A DNA stretch of 64,000 nt, from positions 4,152,001 to 4,216,000 of the forward strand of contig JAUCBN010000024.1 of the NCBI GenBank assembly GCA_035048815.1, written 5' to 3'. Both the position numbers and the translations under genes were made by a program. Positions 1 to 12,063 of this stretch are shown in pieces. The DNA is from Abelmoschus esculentus. Its lineage: Eukaryota > Streptophyta > Magnoliopsida > Malvales > Malvaceae. The notes below the pieces were generated by a model that searched no databases, was not told where the DNA came from, and worked only from the letters and a program-made list of their open reading frames with translations. Each line of letters starts with the position of its first letter. The first letter of the stretch is position 1.

Positions 1-1955
1 CAAAATATTAATTTAAAATAAAAATTATAATAAATATAAAATACTATCTAATTGCTTTTCAACTATTAACTCTTCCCCTCACTTTGAAAACTCTAGTGCC
101 GTTCTAATGCCGAATCTCCCTTTCGTTCTCTTTATATACCGGCGCAGTATTGGTTTTAATACTGATCGCTGGATTTATTATTTCGTTTGTTTTATTTTTA
201 AATTTTAATAAGTTATTCTATTTTTGTGGCATGATTTCATTCTGTCTTTTGGCACGTTTTTCTCTTTTATTTTGGTTTTTATTAAGATTGAATGGACGAC
301 GTCACGACTGATCAAGATGTCACTCTTTCCTTTATATTGTCGATCTCCCTATTTTGGATCCTCGAATAAGATTTGTATATACGATTACATCTAGCGTTCT
401 TTTTTCACGATTAATAGTAGTAATATCTTTGTTGTCGACGCACCTTCATTGTAATATGCATTTTATGTTGTTTGTTGATGATTTTACCTATCATCGTAAA
501 TTTCAAATCTTTGAATTAAGTTTTTTTATTTTTTCATGTATGATTTTTTATTTTTATAATCTCGTGATGCTAGTTTTATTTATTAATTTTATATCTTAAT
601 TTAGGTATTTTATTTATCGAAATATAAATTTCCATTGTATTTTCAGATATATCATTATTTAATCAAATTAATAATTTTATGTTCAGAAAAATAAATAAAA
701 ATTAAAAATTTTAAAATTTAAAGATTAATTTAAAATATCATCGTAATTCGAGACGAATTAGTACTACTAATACAAGGACTTTTGAATTAAGATTTATCGT
801 ACTAGCAATGACATCCCTTTTTTTGTTACGAATGAGATTAGTACTTCAATAATAATACGAAAACCCACTGATTGCTTCATTTTCTTAAGTTGAAGAGATT
901 AGCAATTTCAACATATAATTATTAGAATAGAAAACAGATAGATTATAAAGAACGGTGGAAATTTTTTGAGAGAAAATAAAAGGAAAAAAAGGAAGAAAAT
1001 AAAAGAAAAATGAGTATCTTATCTTGCAAATTGTGGATAGCAAAGGGAGAGGCAATACAACTAAAAAATGTTTATAAAAATATTATTCTATAAGATTATA
1101 TTAAAAAATATAAAATATAATCAGTTAAATATATGTAAACATCCTAATATTTTATGTCAAACTTAATAAAGTATATTTTAAAAAAGTTACGATGAAATCG
1201 TAGAGTAATTCTAATAATAAAAATAATACATTTTATTTAGATAATTTAATTTAAGTATCATATATATACAGTGTATTATTAAAAGATTAAAAAATTAAAT
1301 ATATATTATCTTATGATTATATCAGTATACTAAAAAATATTATTTAATTTAATGATTAAATATAATTTTAAGTTCAAATACCTTGATAATGCACACATGC
1401 ATTATAAATAAATAAATTTTAAAATAAATATTTTATTTTTAAGACTTAAAATAAAAAATAAAATTTAAATTTTATAATTTAAATATATAAATTTATTATT
1501 TTATACTATATATATCAAAATTTTACTTTTAAAATAATATAAAGCGTAAGGTAGATATATAAAAACACAAATAAAAATATTATTCAATTAAATTTTACAT
1601 AAATACTATTAGAAGATGTAATTATGAATATAATAAAAAATATTCAAATACACTAAATTTTATTAAAAATAAAAATAAAATTTCGGATAAATTTATATTC
1701 CATATCTCTTCATCGCAAATTTACAACCTCATTCTCACATACACTGTCCGTTTTACTACACACAAAAGCAAGCAGAGACAAAGAAACGAAACACGGGCAG
1801 AGGGAGAAACGCTCCGATTACGGCCACCGCCGTACACGGTTGCTACAAATATCTCTGACTCTCAAAGGTTATAGCAGAGACGGAACTGATTATATTTGAT
1901 TATTTTCAATTTTGCAAAGAAAAAAAAAACAATTACTATATAGCAATTCGCGAAG
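1..1955. other. AT-rich upstream DNA; no gene seen
   Basis: This stretch is strongly AT-rich and has only short, low-complexity reading frames with no family resemblance. The part nearest the glyoxalase start (about 1700-1955) becomes less AT-rich and carries pyrimidine-rich and AAAC-rich sequence typical of a plant 5' leader. A TATA-like TTTATATTCC lies near 1690. No transposon ends could be placed. Confidence 0.5.
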
Positions 1956-4747
1956 ATGGTGAGGATAATTCCCATGGCGTCGTCCTCAATACAACCTTCG
2001 TTCTCGACGTTTAGGTGCTCTGATGGTGTTGCTTCCACGCGTTTTGGCGTTTCCCTCTCTTCACTTCACCTTCCCCAGCGCCTCCTGTTCTCTCATCTCG
2101 GTAGCGGTAAGCAAGCACTATTTCCCTTTTCTTTTCGCCTCTTTTATTATTTTATTTCATTATATGCCCTAGAATTTTCTTATTAGCTTAATTATTGATT
2201 GAAGAAATAGATGAAAGCGTGCATTGATGTGAAATTTCCGTTGTTCATTTTCGATTAAGATTTAAAACGCATAAAAAAGGAAGAGATTTTTAAGGAATTT
2301 GGTAGCATTTATTTACAATGAAATTATAATTTACCTTGTTGAACAAGTACCAATATCTGGAGATTCTGTCGAGTTTTATAGAATGAAAAAAAATGTATTT
2401 TTTTAATGTATTTGATGTAAATGTAACCCTTTTGAGTTTTTTCCAGCTTCTCCGCAGTCACAATTCTTCAGTTTCAAAGCTTCTCAGATGTCCAGAGGTA
2501 AAGAAAACAAGTTAGGGAAGCCTATTGTTGGAAATGTGGTACGGGCAAGCACAAGTGCGACCCAAGAGACTGCTGCCTTAGAGTGGGTTAAAAAGGATAG
2601 CCGAAGAATGCTCCATGTTGTCTATCGAGTTGGGGATTTGGATAGGACCATCAAGTATATCATTTTGAGCTTTATTCTTTTTATACAGTATTTGCTGTTG
2701 GAAACTTTGTAATGTATTCGAGTTTGTGGTGGTTTCAGATTCTATACTGAGTGTCTGGGAATGAAGCTGTTGAGGAAACGGGACATACCGGAGGAGAGAT
2801 ACACAAATGCATTTCTTGGATATGGTCCAGAAGATTCTCAATTTGTTATTGAACTCACTTATAGTAAGCTTTCAGATTACGCTTCGGCTTTTCTAAACCA
2901 TATGATAAATCTGAAATGTAACTAGTTAACCATGTATGAAAAATTCAAATTGCATGCATGAAGATTAGAGTTGATGGTATATATGATCCTAGCTATAGAT
3001 AATTCATTTTTGTTGATGGTGTTTACCAGATTACGGAGTTGATAAGTATGACATTGGAACTGCATTTGGTCATTTCGGTATTGCTGTTGACAATGTAAGT
3101 TTGAACTTTGGCTTCTGAAAGTTGTATTATCACTTTTCCATTTTAAAAAGATGATAAACTGTCATGTATCTTAGAACTGCTAGGTCCTTGTTTCTAAAGT
3201 CAAATGCTTATATACTCCCCTGATTTAGGTTGCCAAGACTGTGGAACTTATAAAGGCCAAGGGTGGAAAAGTAACCCGAGAACCTGGCCCAGTGAAAGGT
3301 GGTTCTACTGTAATTGCATTTGTTGAGGACCCTGATGGTTACAAGTTTGAACTAATTGAGAGGGGGCCTACTCCTGAACCTTTGTGCCAAGTAATGCTCC
3401 GTGTTGGTGATCTTGATCGTTCCATAAAATTTTATGAGAAGGTGAGCATTGTGAATATTAAGCAATGATCTGATGCTATTTCCACTGTTATCTGTGTTTT
3501 AGTTTATGCCATAGGTCTTAATCTCTATCTCCATTTGCTGTAGGCATTTGGCATGGAACTTCTTCGCACACGAGATAATCCACAGTACAAGGTAAATAAC
3601 TATCATCTATTTCATATGGCAAGTAGAACTAATTAAAAATACATATTCTAAAAAATGTAGAGAAGGATGACGGGTGCGTGTGTTAAACAAGGATTCAAGT
3701 ATGTGTACTGTTTGTTTGAATGTGTCATTTTATGTGTGTCCCGAGTTGCTTTGTTTAGGGTTATATTTTTTCCATGTTAATGTGATTGATGAAAATATTC
3801 TGTGAACCTTTCGGTATTCAGATTATATTAATTGACAAATTTTTTGAACTTTCCTTCAGTATACAATAGCCATGATGGGCTATGGGCCTGAAGATAAAAA
3901 CGCTGTTCTTGAGTTGACGTATAACTACGGGGTCACTGATTATGACAAAGGAAATGATTATGCTCAGGTAAAAATATTTCTGCTATCTTTCACTTCAATG
4001 TTAAAACATCTTTTTTTAACTGCATGCCGTATGTTTTATGATTCTACTTGTTTGTTTGAACCTTATTTCTTATGTATGGAAACAAATTAAATGCATATTG
4101 CTCATGTTTCTACAGATTGCTATCGGAACAGATGATGTTTACAAAACTGCAGAGGCAGTTAAACTTTTTGGTGGAAAAATTACCCGGGAACCTGGACCTT
4201 TACCTGGTATTAACACCAAGATCACAGCATGCTTAGACCCTGATGGTTGGAAGACGGTATACCTTTTGAACCATTTATAGATTGATGCTTTGTTAAAATC
4301 TTGTGTTTTGGGTCTATAGTAGCGAGACTGAAACCTTTTAGCTCATCAAAGCGAGTCTTAAACCTTAGGACTTTTGAGGAAACATTCTTAAATGGAAAAT
4401 AAATAAACTGAAATTAAAAAAATACAATCACAATATTAAACCTAACTAATGCCCATCTCTAAACTAGATGCGGTCCATAACACGCTTCCTTTCTGAATGT
4501 GAAAAGCTTTTTATTTTGAATTGCTTCTATATCATCAATACCTCGAAACTGAAAAAATAAGTATATAAAGAATGTTTGCTTATTCATGTGCATTCCTCCA
4601 ACACCAATTTTATTACCTTTGGGGAGAAATGATTCTGCTGTTCATTAGAAGCCTGAGACAACCTGTTTTATTGTAATTGAGTTTCTTTATTATTTAAATT
4701 TGCAGGTTTTTGTTGATAATATTGATTTCCTCAAGGAATTGGAGTGA
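1956..4747 (+). CDS. GLXI: Lactoylglutathione lyase (glyoxalase I), two-domain, plastid-type
   Basis: Nine exons: 1956-2106, 2447-2654, 2739-2863, 3030-3094, 3229-3441, 3544-3591, 3860-3967, 4116-4256 and 4706-4747, giving 366 residues. All introns are GT-AG and phases match. The enzyme isomerises the methylglyoxal-glutathione hemithioacetal to S-lactoylglutathione, the first step of methylglyoxal detoxification. Residues 1 to about 90 are Ser/Arg-rich and low in acid, like a plastid transit peptide. Two glyoxalase (VOC) domains follow, about 104-225 and 234-360. In the first, His107, Glu158, His176 and Glu224 stand where the family's metal ligands are; the second has Gln in place of the His residues, as is usual for plant two-domain enzymes. 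The ATG at 1956 (AAGATGG) has good plant context; a second in-frame ATG at 1974 could start a protein six residues shorter. Plastid targeting is inferred. Confidence 0.95.
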
Positions 4748-5039
4748 GATTTTGGCGAACTCGCGTCTTATCCTTTTGAAACTGAAGTCCAAATCTGAGC
4801 TGAAAATATTTGTTGAAGAAATTCTTCGTGAGAATGCAGTCAATCCCGGAAAGCCATTCGATTTGCTGAACTGAAGCAGTCTCTAAATGTAAGTTTCTGT
4901 TTAGTTATCTTCCTTGTTTTTAATCTCTATGAAGTATTTATGTTTGATTCCCTTACATGTTGAGAGATGAATGTAAGCATATATTGTATTGCAAATTTAC
5001 AAGTAAACATTGCCTAGGTATTGCAAATTTAGTTAAATA

Positions 5040-6660
5040 AATAATAAATAAAACAAATAAATATAAACCCTATGTAATCACTAATTTTATTCGGGGTGAA
5101 AACCGTTTTTAATTCTCGTTTCAATTCAAATAACGGGTTTAGTTTTAATTATTAAAATTTTTTGTATATATGAATGCGATTATTATGAGCTAAAAAATTG
5201 TATATAAATAAATTATATTATACTTTTTTTTTCTTTCTTTTCTTTGTTTTTAATCAAAATAAAAAAATATTATAAATACCATTATTTTCTTCTTATTAAT
5301 ATTTTAAAAATACAAAAATATTATAATATACTTAAGTTTATCAAATTTCATTGTTTTCTTTTCTTTTATTTTGGTTTGGTGCATTCCTATTATCATTAAT
5401 ATTATTATTATTTGAATAAATAAAATAATAAACTCAAACAAATATTAAATAAACCCATTAAATGATAAAACCCAATCAAAATGATAGCCCGGGTTTTATT
5501 TAATATTGAGCGGTCCAAATACATCAAATAACCCATAATAACTAATATATTACAAGCCCAACAAAATTAAATAATAACATGAGCCCAATCAGCCCAAATT
5601 CGGATAATGTGAAACCCTAATGCTCATCTTATGCTTCATGCGCAGTTGTTGCAGAACCGTTAGATCAAGATCAGAGCTCCAGCGTTGCACGCGCATACCC
5701 TTCGAATTCCCAGTGACCCTTCAGTTTTCAGTCGTTGTCCAGTCATCGTCCGATAGTCTCTCTGGCGATCACATGCAACCAGAAACAAGGACGAAAAATG
5801 TCAGATTCGTACGTCATTCAACCAATTTTAGAATATCAGAGAGAAAAACAAATTTCCAGAGATATGCATCGACCAAAAATAAAAATCGCAGAAAATTATC
5901 AGAAAACATGAGGACGATTACCAACAATTGCAGCGAATTTCAGAAGCCAAACCAACAGTGAATACAAACAAAAAACAGCAGCTAACCAATAGGAAAATTA
6001 AGGGTTTTTTCCCTTTTTTAATTTCATGTAATAAATGGGTTATAAAAAGCGAATTCGAGCATTGTAATAGGGATTTGATTTTTCTCTTTTGAAAATCAAT
6101 ACAAAGAACAAATTTTAGAGGTATAACCTCTGTTTTCTCTTCTTGCATCGAAACGAAAAAATAGAAGTTAGGGCTAAATCGATTTTATCTTTGAGATCTG
6201 ATCGTCTCCTCTGACCTCTATTGTCTCTTATCTTGGCTACTTGCCCTCCTCGGTCGATAATAAGCCTTTTTACCTTCGGGTTGACATGGTGAATCGATCA
6301 AAAAAAGAGTCTTTGTCATCGTTTCTCTAGGTCAAATATATATAAAAAAACTTTTTTCAGAGAGATTTGAAGTAAAAAAGAACATTTTTTGTTCTAAAAG
6401 CAAAGAAAGGAAGGGTTTGTTTTTTAGGTTTCGAAAAGGAGGATTTTAAGGGTTTTTCAAACTGACCGACCATCGAAAGGTTCGGTGATTTCTGAGTTTT
6501 GATAAGAGCACTCAAGGTGTTCTTGATGAACATTTCAGAGAATATGGAGGAGGGTTTTATTTCGGGTAAAAATGAAGGAAATGTTCTGTTTTTAATTTCA
6601 TTTTATGATATATATACTAGGTCTGCAATATGAAGTTGGTCTTTTCACGTCATTAAGCCC
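5040..6660 (+). repeat. Probable decayed LTR of a retrotransposon
   Basis: The block has an AT-rich 5' part with GGGTTTTATT and GCCCAA motifs, then a GC-richer central part. A TATA-like TTATAAAAAGC at about 6041 is followed about 30 bases on by sequence resembling an LTR transcription start, and then by T-rich sequence with AATCAATACAAAGAA near 6094, like an LTR polyadenylation region. I could not find the paired LTR or a target-site duplication, so the boundaries are approximate and the class is inferred. Confidence 0.4.
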
Positions 6661-7639
6661 CTTCGTGTTTTAGAATATATTTTTAGATCCTTCCTCACTT
6701 AAACGTATTTTTTTGAGGGCTTAAATGTTTTTCAATCGTTTCGATTTAGTCACTATTTAAAAATGAAATTTATTTTTCTTTTAATTTTGACCCGAGATTT
6801 TACCTTTCTTTCAATTTAGTCTATTTTTCAGTAATGTCTTATCCTTTTTGAGCTTTTAATTTTGCTTTTATTTATTTTAATACCTGATTGCTTATTTATT
6901 TATTTTGTTTATTCGTGAGCATATGTTTATATTCTTATTATGCCATTTATTTATGCATTTATTTTTTTTTAACAGAGATCCACTAATTTTATTAAACGAA
7001 ATATATCCGAAATTACAACGAAAGTTTACATCCAGTAAACAAGACACTTCAAATCAGACATATACCTAGTAAACAAAACTAGCGGTCATTAGATCATAAG
7101 AGGACTAAAAGGAAAAGATAAGAACCTAATCGAAAGACTCGAAATAAAAGAAGGATATAAATATCACCAAAATTCACGATAAGAGGTAAAATCATCAACA
7201 AACAACATAAAAATGCATATTACAATGAAGGTGCGTTGACAACAAAGATATTACCACTATTCAATCACGAAAATGAACGATAGATGTAATTGCATATCCA
7301 AATCTTGTTCGAGGGTCCAAAATAGGAAGATCAACAATATAAAGAAAGGAGCGCCATCATGATCAGTCATGACGTCGTCGGATCCAACCCTAATAAAAAC
7401 CAAAAGAAAAAGATGTGACAAAAGAAAGAGAAAACATACCAAAAGGTAGAATAAAATCGTGCCATAAAAGCAGAATAATTTATTGAAAACTAAAAATAAA
7501 ACAAATGAAATAATAGACCCGGGGGTCGACATTTATGCCATCTATTTTATTGTTCATATATGCTTATTTTTATTTTGTATACATTGTTTATATTAATTTT
7601 GCTTATGTCACCTCATTAATTAATAAACCTAATGCAATA

Positions 7640-7960
7640 TTTCTTTAGTCGGTCGTAACGGGCCCGACACCAGGCTTAATGGTGGTGGAGCATGCGTTTA
7701 CCTTCGAATAAAGATACGGTAAAAAATTGAATTCAAATCTTTAAACAAATCTTAATTTAAATACCACTTTAAACCGAAAAATTTAAAATTAATTAAGCGG
7801 TGTTTTGTAAAGGTACCAATTTTTGAGCGGTTTTAAAATACTAACACCATTTTTAAATCGTAACCGACTCTCAAACCCGCTTTCATTCAAATCTCTGATT
7901 TTACGATACCCGGTCTACCAAAAGTAATCGGTGACGACTCTAACCCCTTTTTTAAATCCC
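7640..7960 (-). repeat. Retroelement relic, leader-type sequence, minus orientation
   Basis: Read on the minus strand, this block contains GAGTCGTCACCGATTAC, then an AATCAGAGATTTG stretch, GGTTTGAGAGTCGGTTACG and AAAAATTGGTACCTTT. The same ordered motifs occur on the plus strand at about 60920-61075. This ordered set is familiar to me from the start of the internal region of large plant LTR retrotransposons, so I call it a relic. No coding capacity is left. Confidence 0.55.
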
Positions 7961-8253
7961 TTTTCAACATCTTTTTAATTTATTTTTAAAATCAATTTTC
8001 AAATTCTCAATTTTTCAAACCCTTTTCCAACCAATTTTCAAATTATCTCCAAAACATTATTAATTTGCTTTTAAATTTTTTTAATTTCTCAATTTTAATT
8101 TCTCAATTATTTTTCAAATTTCCTTTTCTAAATTTATAACCCTAATTCACAATTTTAAAACCTAATTCGTAATTTTTCGTTCTTTCAAAACTAGCGATTT
8201 TTTATTACACCTATAAACTTTAAAGAAAGGGTCGCTACACCCTAAACAAATAA

Positions 8254-8255
8254 AT

Positions 8256-8303
<48 letters not shown>
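8254..8303. repeat. (AAT)n microsatellite
   Basis: About fifteen near-perfect AAT/TAA units directly follow the retroelement-derived block. Overlapping reading frames rich in Leu or Tyr here are products of the repeat. Confidence 0.95.
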
Positions 8304-8304
<1 letters not shown>

Positions 8305-8844
8305 CATGACTAAAATATAAATATAGTGGATCAGGCAAGCCCTGTACGGGTTGTAGTCGGGTCCTAATGAGCATTCTGTCCAACTCATTTTGTCTTGATT
8401 TCTAACAAAACAGAGGCATCTTTTCTTCTTATCTTTACAATTTAAATTTATTACCATTTTTTTATTAAAATCATCCGGTTATTAAAATTTAAATTAGAAT
8501 ATGTTTCCGTATGGAAATTATAACTCAATTATATTTGTAATCAACATAGATAAACATTGTTTAGTTTTTGTTATTTATGACTAAATTATATATTTATCTT
8601 ATAGCATTGTTACACTTTATTATATAAAATAAATTGTTTTAATCAATATAAAATTATTACTTATTAATGATAAGTTATTATATTTGCATGCATTATTAAA
8701 GAAGCGACGGAAATAAAAATCAATGGTTCACGTGTGATTTCAACGTTGTACTTACAAACTGTGAACAAAAGATTCAATTTTTATTGCTTTCATATGATAA
8801 TTATATTAGCGGTTACGACGATTCAGTGCTTCCTCTTTAAATCT

Positions 8845-10792
8845 CTATGGCAGAATCTGAATCCACATCGATCGGCGGCAAGGAACACCGTTATAGTTCA
8901 CGAAAAGCATATAATATCCAGGAGGGGCAATGTTTCCGTTCATGGGAGCTTGAAGAACAAGTCTGCCATTGTTGAATTCCAGAATCCCCAGCTGAATCAA
9001 CCTCTGGTTCATTGAGATCCCGTGTGTCGTAAACGGTGGAGAGTAAATCGTCACTTGAAGCTTTGTCTGGTCAATGGCATCGCCTACACGAATCTGCACT
9101 GTGAATATCTGCCCATACTTCACCTGACTATCGGACTGTTCAACGACGATCTCTTGCCTTAACTGAGCCAAGTTCGGATCCAAGTAATGGGGCGAGAATT
9201 TTTCGACACGAACTTCAGTGGGGAACAGTGTATTGTACACGTATCCTGGGTTCGTGTTGCTACCGGCGATCATGATTTTGCTGTCAGGAAGAAGGGCGAA
9301 CGATGAGTGGTACATACGGGGAATGCTCGACGGGTTGAGCACGGTGAACTTCGAACCGGTTCCGTCGCTTTTGAATTTATACAAAACGGGATTAAAATTC
9401 GGCTCCCTAGCATCATCCCAACCGGCTGAACCATTTTTTGCACCATTGATAAGAAGAACATCTCCGGTAGGAAGCACCACCGAGTCTCCCAACACACGAG
9501 ACGATGGCATGTTTATAATCTTCCATTTGCCGTTCCTCTTGGTGATATCCATGCGAGCACAATCAGTGTTACCCGGAAGGAACACCTTAGGCAGCTGCAA
9601 CTCAGCCTTAGCGTACGCATCGTGCGATGCTCCTCCGCATATCAAAACTTCAGCCGGGATTACTCTACGGTTTTCGTTGGGTTTAAGTATGATCGGGAGG
9701 AGGCAAGAGCTGCCTGATGCAGGATAGTTGCGGGAGCCATTAGGGAGAACCGGGAACTCGTGGATGACTTGGTGGTTGTTCGGGTTGAGAAGAATCGACC
9801 GATTGTTGGCGAAGATGAAAAGGTTACCGTCGGTGGAAAGATAAACGAACGGATACAAATTATTCTCTTCTTTATCATGGGTTTCCACAAGAAAATCAAA
9901 TTTGTAGACTTCATTACGGGTATTTTTTTGTCCTTGTGGTGGTACGAATTCGTACGTCGGGAAATTCCGACCACCGAAAACCATGAACCGGCCATCGCCT
10001 AAGGTTACTTGTGTGGAATACCTTCAAGAAAAAACCCAGAAAAAAGGTTGAAATTCAAGCTTTTAAAACATGGGGACAAAGAACAAGATTGGGTTTTTAC
10101 CATCTTCCATTTCCAAGTGCACCAGGATATTCTATCCAATCAGAATTGGGAGCTATGTCGAGGACTCTCACGGTGTCGGACCCATTGTTATAACCACCGG
10201 TGCTTATTAATCGGCCGTTCATATCAAGGGCACCAGATGAACACCATGTATCATGTTCAATCTGTTAAAAAAACATGTTTAACTTGTTGTCGGAATTCAA
10301 AAAAAAAAGTAAAATAAGAGCTAAATATACCCTGAGTGGCCTAATGTTTCCCGTCTCGATATCCATGAGAATCGAATGGCACCAACAATCTTCTGCATTT
10401 GTTCCCTCGACTTTTCTGCACGGTGGTCCGGGCAACTTCAGCTTCGAGATCTTCCAAACCGTGGCGTCGAACATCAAAGCCTGGTCGATCTTAGGAAGCA
10501 GCACCAAATGCATGGCGGAAACACCAGCGTTTTCTACAAACAATTCCCAACTGCCTTTAAACGTGGTTTGAACCCCCATAAGATTTGCATCAACAATGGC
10601 CTCGGCAGCACTGACATCGTCGTCTCCGTCGGCAGCAGATCCGTCATCACCGACAACCAAGGGCGCAGAGCCCTTGAAATCCACTATGGGTTTGCCGATG
10701 TGATGGAAGGGATTAGGAAACAACAAGTCTTGACTATTTCCATAGATCAATAGGAGAGGTAAAATAATGAATCCTCTCCAAATATTAACCAT
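8845..10792 (-). CDS. GLOX: Secreted aldehyde (glyoxal) oxidase-like copper radical oxidase
   Basis: Three exons on the minus strand: 10331-10792, 10101-10261 and 8845-10021, giving 599 residues with GT-AG introns. The family oxidises simple aldehydes or alcohols, releasing hydrogen peroxide in the cell wall. A hydrophobic N-terminus (residues about 4-20, ending near the NSQD sequence) is a likely signal peptide. The galactose-oxidase N-terminal Kelch-type domain covers about 50-470 and the C-terminal DUF1929 domain about 490-597. The copper and cofactor residues can be matched by motif: Cys161 in TWCSSG and Tyr209 in RWYSTQ (the expected Cys-Tyr crosslink pair), Tyr445 and His446 in RMYHSS, and His541 in TTHGIS. 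The active site therefore looks intact. Family length is usually 540-620. The true substrate cannot be told from sequence. Confidence 0.93.
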
Positions 10793-11003
10793 TATTATCC
10801 CTTTTTATTATTACTACTCTTTTTATCGGAGAGCTGCTGCCTGAGTTCTCCGGGAAGGTTTGGCCGCCTTTTCTATGCATATGTTTTCATTTCAAATTCC
10901 ATGGCCGTTCCGAATTGAAGGGGGAATCCGGCGTTTGCTCCTTGTTTACAGGGAAGCTTTAGCTAATTAAACCAATGCTGTTATTTATTCCATGGCTAGA
11001 ATC

Positions 11004-11010
11004 TTTTATA
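11004..11010 (-). promoter_or_regulatory. Candidate TATA box for the GLOX-like gene
   Basis: On the minus strand the sequence reads CTATAAAAG, a good plant TATA element, 212 bases upstream of the start codon. That would leave a 5' leader of about 180 bases. The assignment rests on motif and position only. Confidence 0.4.
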
Positions 11011-11507
11011 GATGAATCCTTAAAAATTGGTTTTAGCAATGTAAACGGCCTAACAATTAAATATAATACGTATAAATTTACACAAACTTTTTAATTTTAG
11101 AATTGAGAGTTTTAATTTAGGATTTAATATATAAAGTGTAAATTTAAAATTTATGACTATAATATAAAGGTTAAGGTTTAGGGTGTTGGGTTTTAAAATT
11201 TAGGGTTTAAATTTTATTAAAAAGTTATGTATTCTATTAAACATTAGCAGATATCATAGTCTTCGATTAATATTAAATTATTAAATAATAAATTAGTCCA
11301 AGTAATAAACAGTTTGATATCATTTAAATATGTTTTAATGTTTGGATCTTACAATGAAAAAAATTCACGCTAGAAAATTCACTAAAATCAAAGTCAAATG
11401 TAAAACGTATGTGTCCCCTTAGACTTTGTTGAATTGATTACTTGTAACTCAGTAACATTGTTTCAGACATGAAAGTTATATCATGAATCATTTTTATTAT
11501 ATCATTT

Positions 11508-11673
11508 ATGAAACCAATCAATTAAATTCATTAATTTTTATTTTATTTTTTTATAAGTAAAGACTTACTTGAAAAAAATTATTTTCAAATTTAATTTATA
11601 ATAAATATTAACGAAAATTCACTTAATAAAAATATAAGATAAAAAGATAATAAATTTAATTAGTTGGTCTCAT
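11508..11673. mobile_element. MITE with 64-bp inverted repeats (copy 1)
   Basis: Left arm 11508-11570 and right arm 11610-11673 are imperfect reverse complements, running ATGAAACCAATCAATTAAAT on one side and ATGAGACCAACTAATTAAAT on the other. The loop is only about 40 bases. A related element lies at 26118-26290. No coding capacity. Outer ends and target duplication were not resolved, so the superfamily is open. Confidence 0.6.
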
Positions 11674-11989
11674 GAATAACTTGACGAGAATAACCCCAAA
11701 TATAATTCTTCTGATTGATATTTTAAAATTTTATTATAAATTTATTTAAAAGATATTAAAACAAAATTAATAATTAAAAAAACACTTATCTTTTATCTTT
11801 ATTCAATTTAAATTCTCACCTTTTAATTTAATTTTATATTTCGAAATGAGATTAGTTCACGTCTTGTTCACACTTCACATAGGCCTTGTCCATGTTACTC
11901 TCCCATTCGAGAAATTTTAAATCTCTCAAGCCTCAAGTTTGCCCTTTAGATACAACTATTAAATGATAACTACTGGAATTTTTCCCGTT

Positions 11990-12063
11990 GGTCCCGTAGC
12001 TCAGTTGGTTAGAGCGTTGGTCTTATGAGCCGAAGGTCGCGGGTTCGAGCCCCGCCGGGACCA
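11990..12063 (+). tRNA. tRNA gene, anticodon TAT (Ile) by standard register
   Basis: A 74-base cloverleaf without intron. The 7-bp acceptor stem GGTCCCG/CGGGACC is perfect, with discriminator A at 12063. The D arm is GCTC/GAGC. The anticodon stem 12017-12021/12029-12033 holds the loop CTTATGA. The T arm is GCGGG TTCGAGC CCCGC. Internal promoter boxes are present (TAGCTCAGTTGG and GGTTCGAGCCC). Standard numbering puts TAT at 12024-12026, an isoleucine tRNA reading AUA. Base 37 is G rather than the A usual next to U36, so the isotype call is less certain than the gene call. Confidence 0.9.

Larger units (their letters stand above)
4748..8844. other. Intergenic: glyoxalase 3' end, then retroelement-derived DNA
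   Basis: About 4748-5000 is the likely 3' UTR of the glyoxalase gene. From about 5040 to 8240 the sequence looks like decayed LTR-retroelement DNA: LTR-style GCCCAA-rich sequence near 5460-5600, a promoter-like block around 6040-6110 (TTATAAAAAGC followed by a CATTGTAATAGGG-type stretch) and a gag-leader-like block at 7640-7960. No intact reading frame remains. About 8300-8844 is AT-rich with nothing recognisable. Confidence 0.5.
10793..11989. other. Intergenic: GLOX promoter side and a MITE
   Basis: The first 250 bases hold the presumed 5' leader and promoter of the minus-strand oxidase. From 11030 on the DNA is AT-rich, with a short telomere-like stretch of AGGGTTTAA and AGGGTGTTGGG motifs near 11170-11205, and it contains the inverted-repeat element at 11508-11673. 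No coding sequence is seen. Confidence 0.6.

Noticed and set aside
354..599. 81-residue plus-strand frame rich in Phe, Ile and Leu
   Set aside because: The composition is that of AT-rich DNA; no motif, splice partner or family resemblance.
5620..5961. 113-residue plus-strand frame
   Set aside because: It lies inside the LTR-like block and has no protein family signature.
8162..8457. Leu- or Tyr-rich minus-strand reading frames
   Set aside because: They are translations of the (AAT)n microsatellite, with no other conserved sequence.
9218..9727. 169-residue plus-strand frame
   Set aside because: It is antisense to the conserved oxidase exon 8845-10021; the minus strand carries all catalytic motifs.
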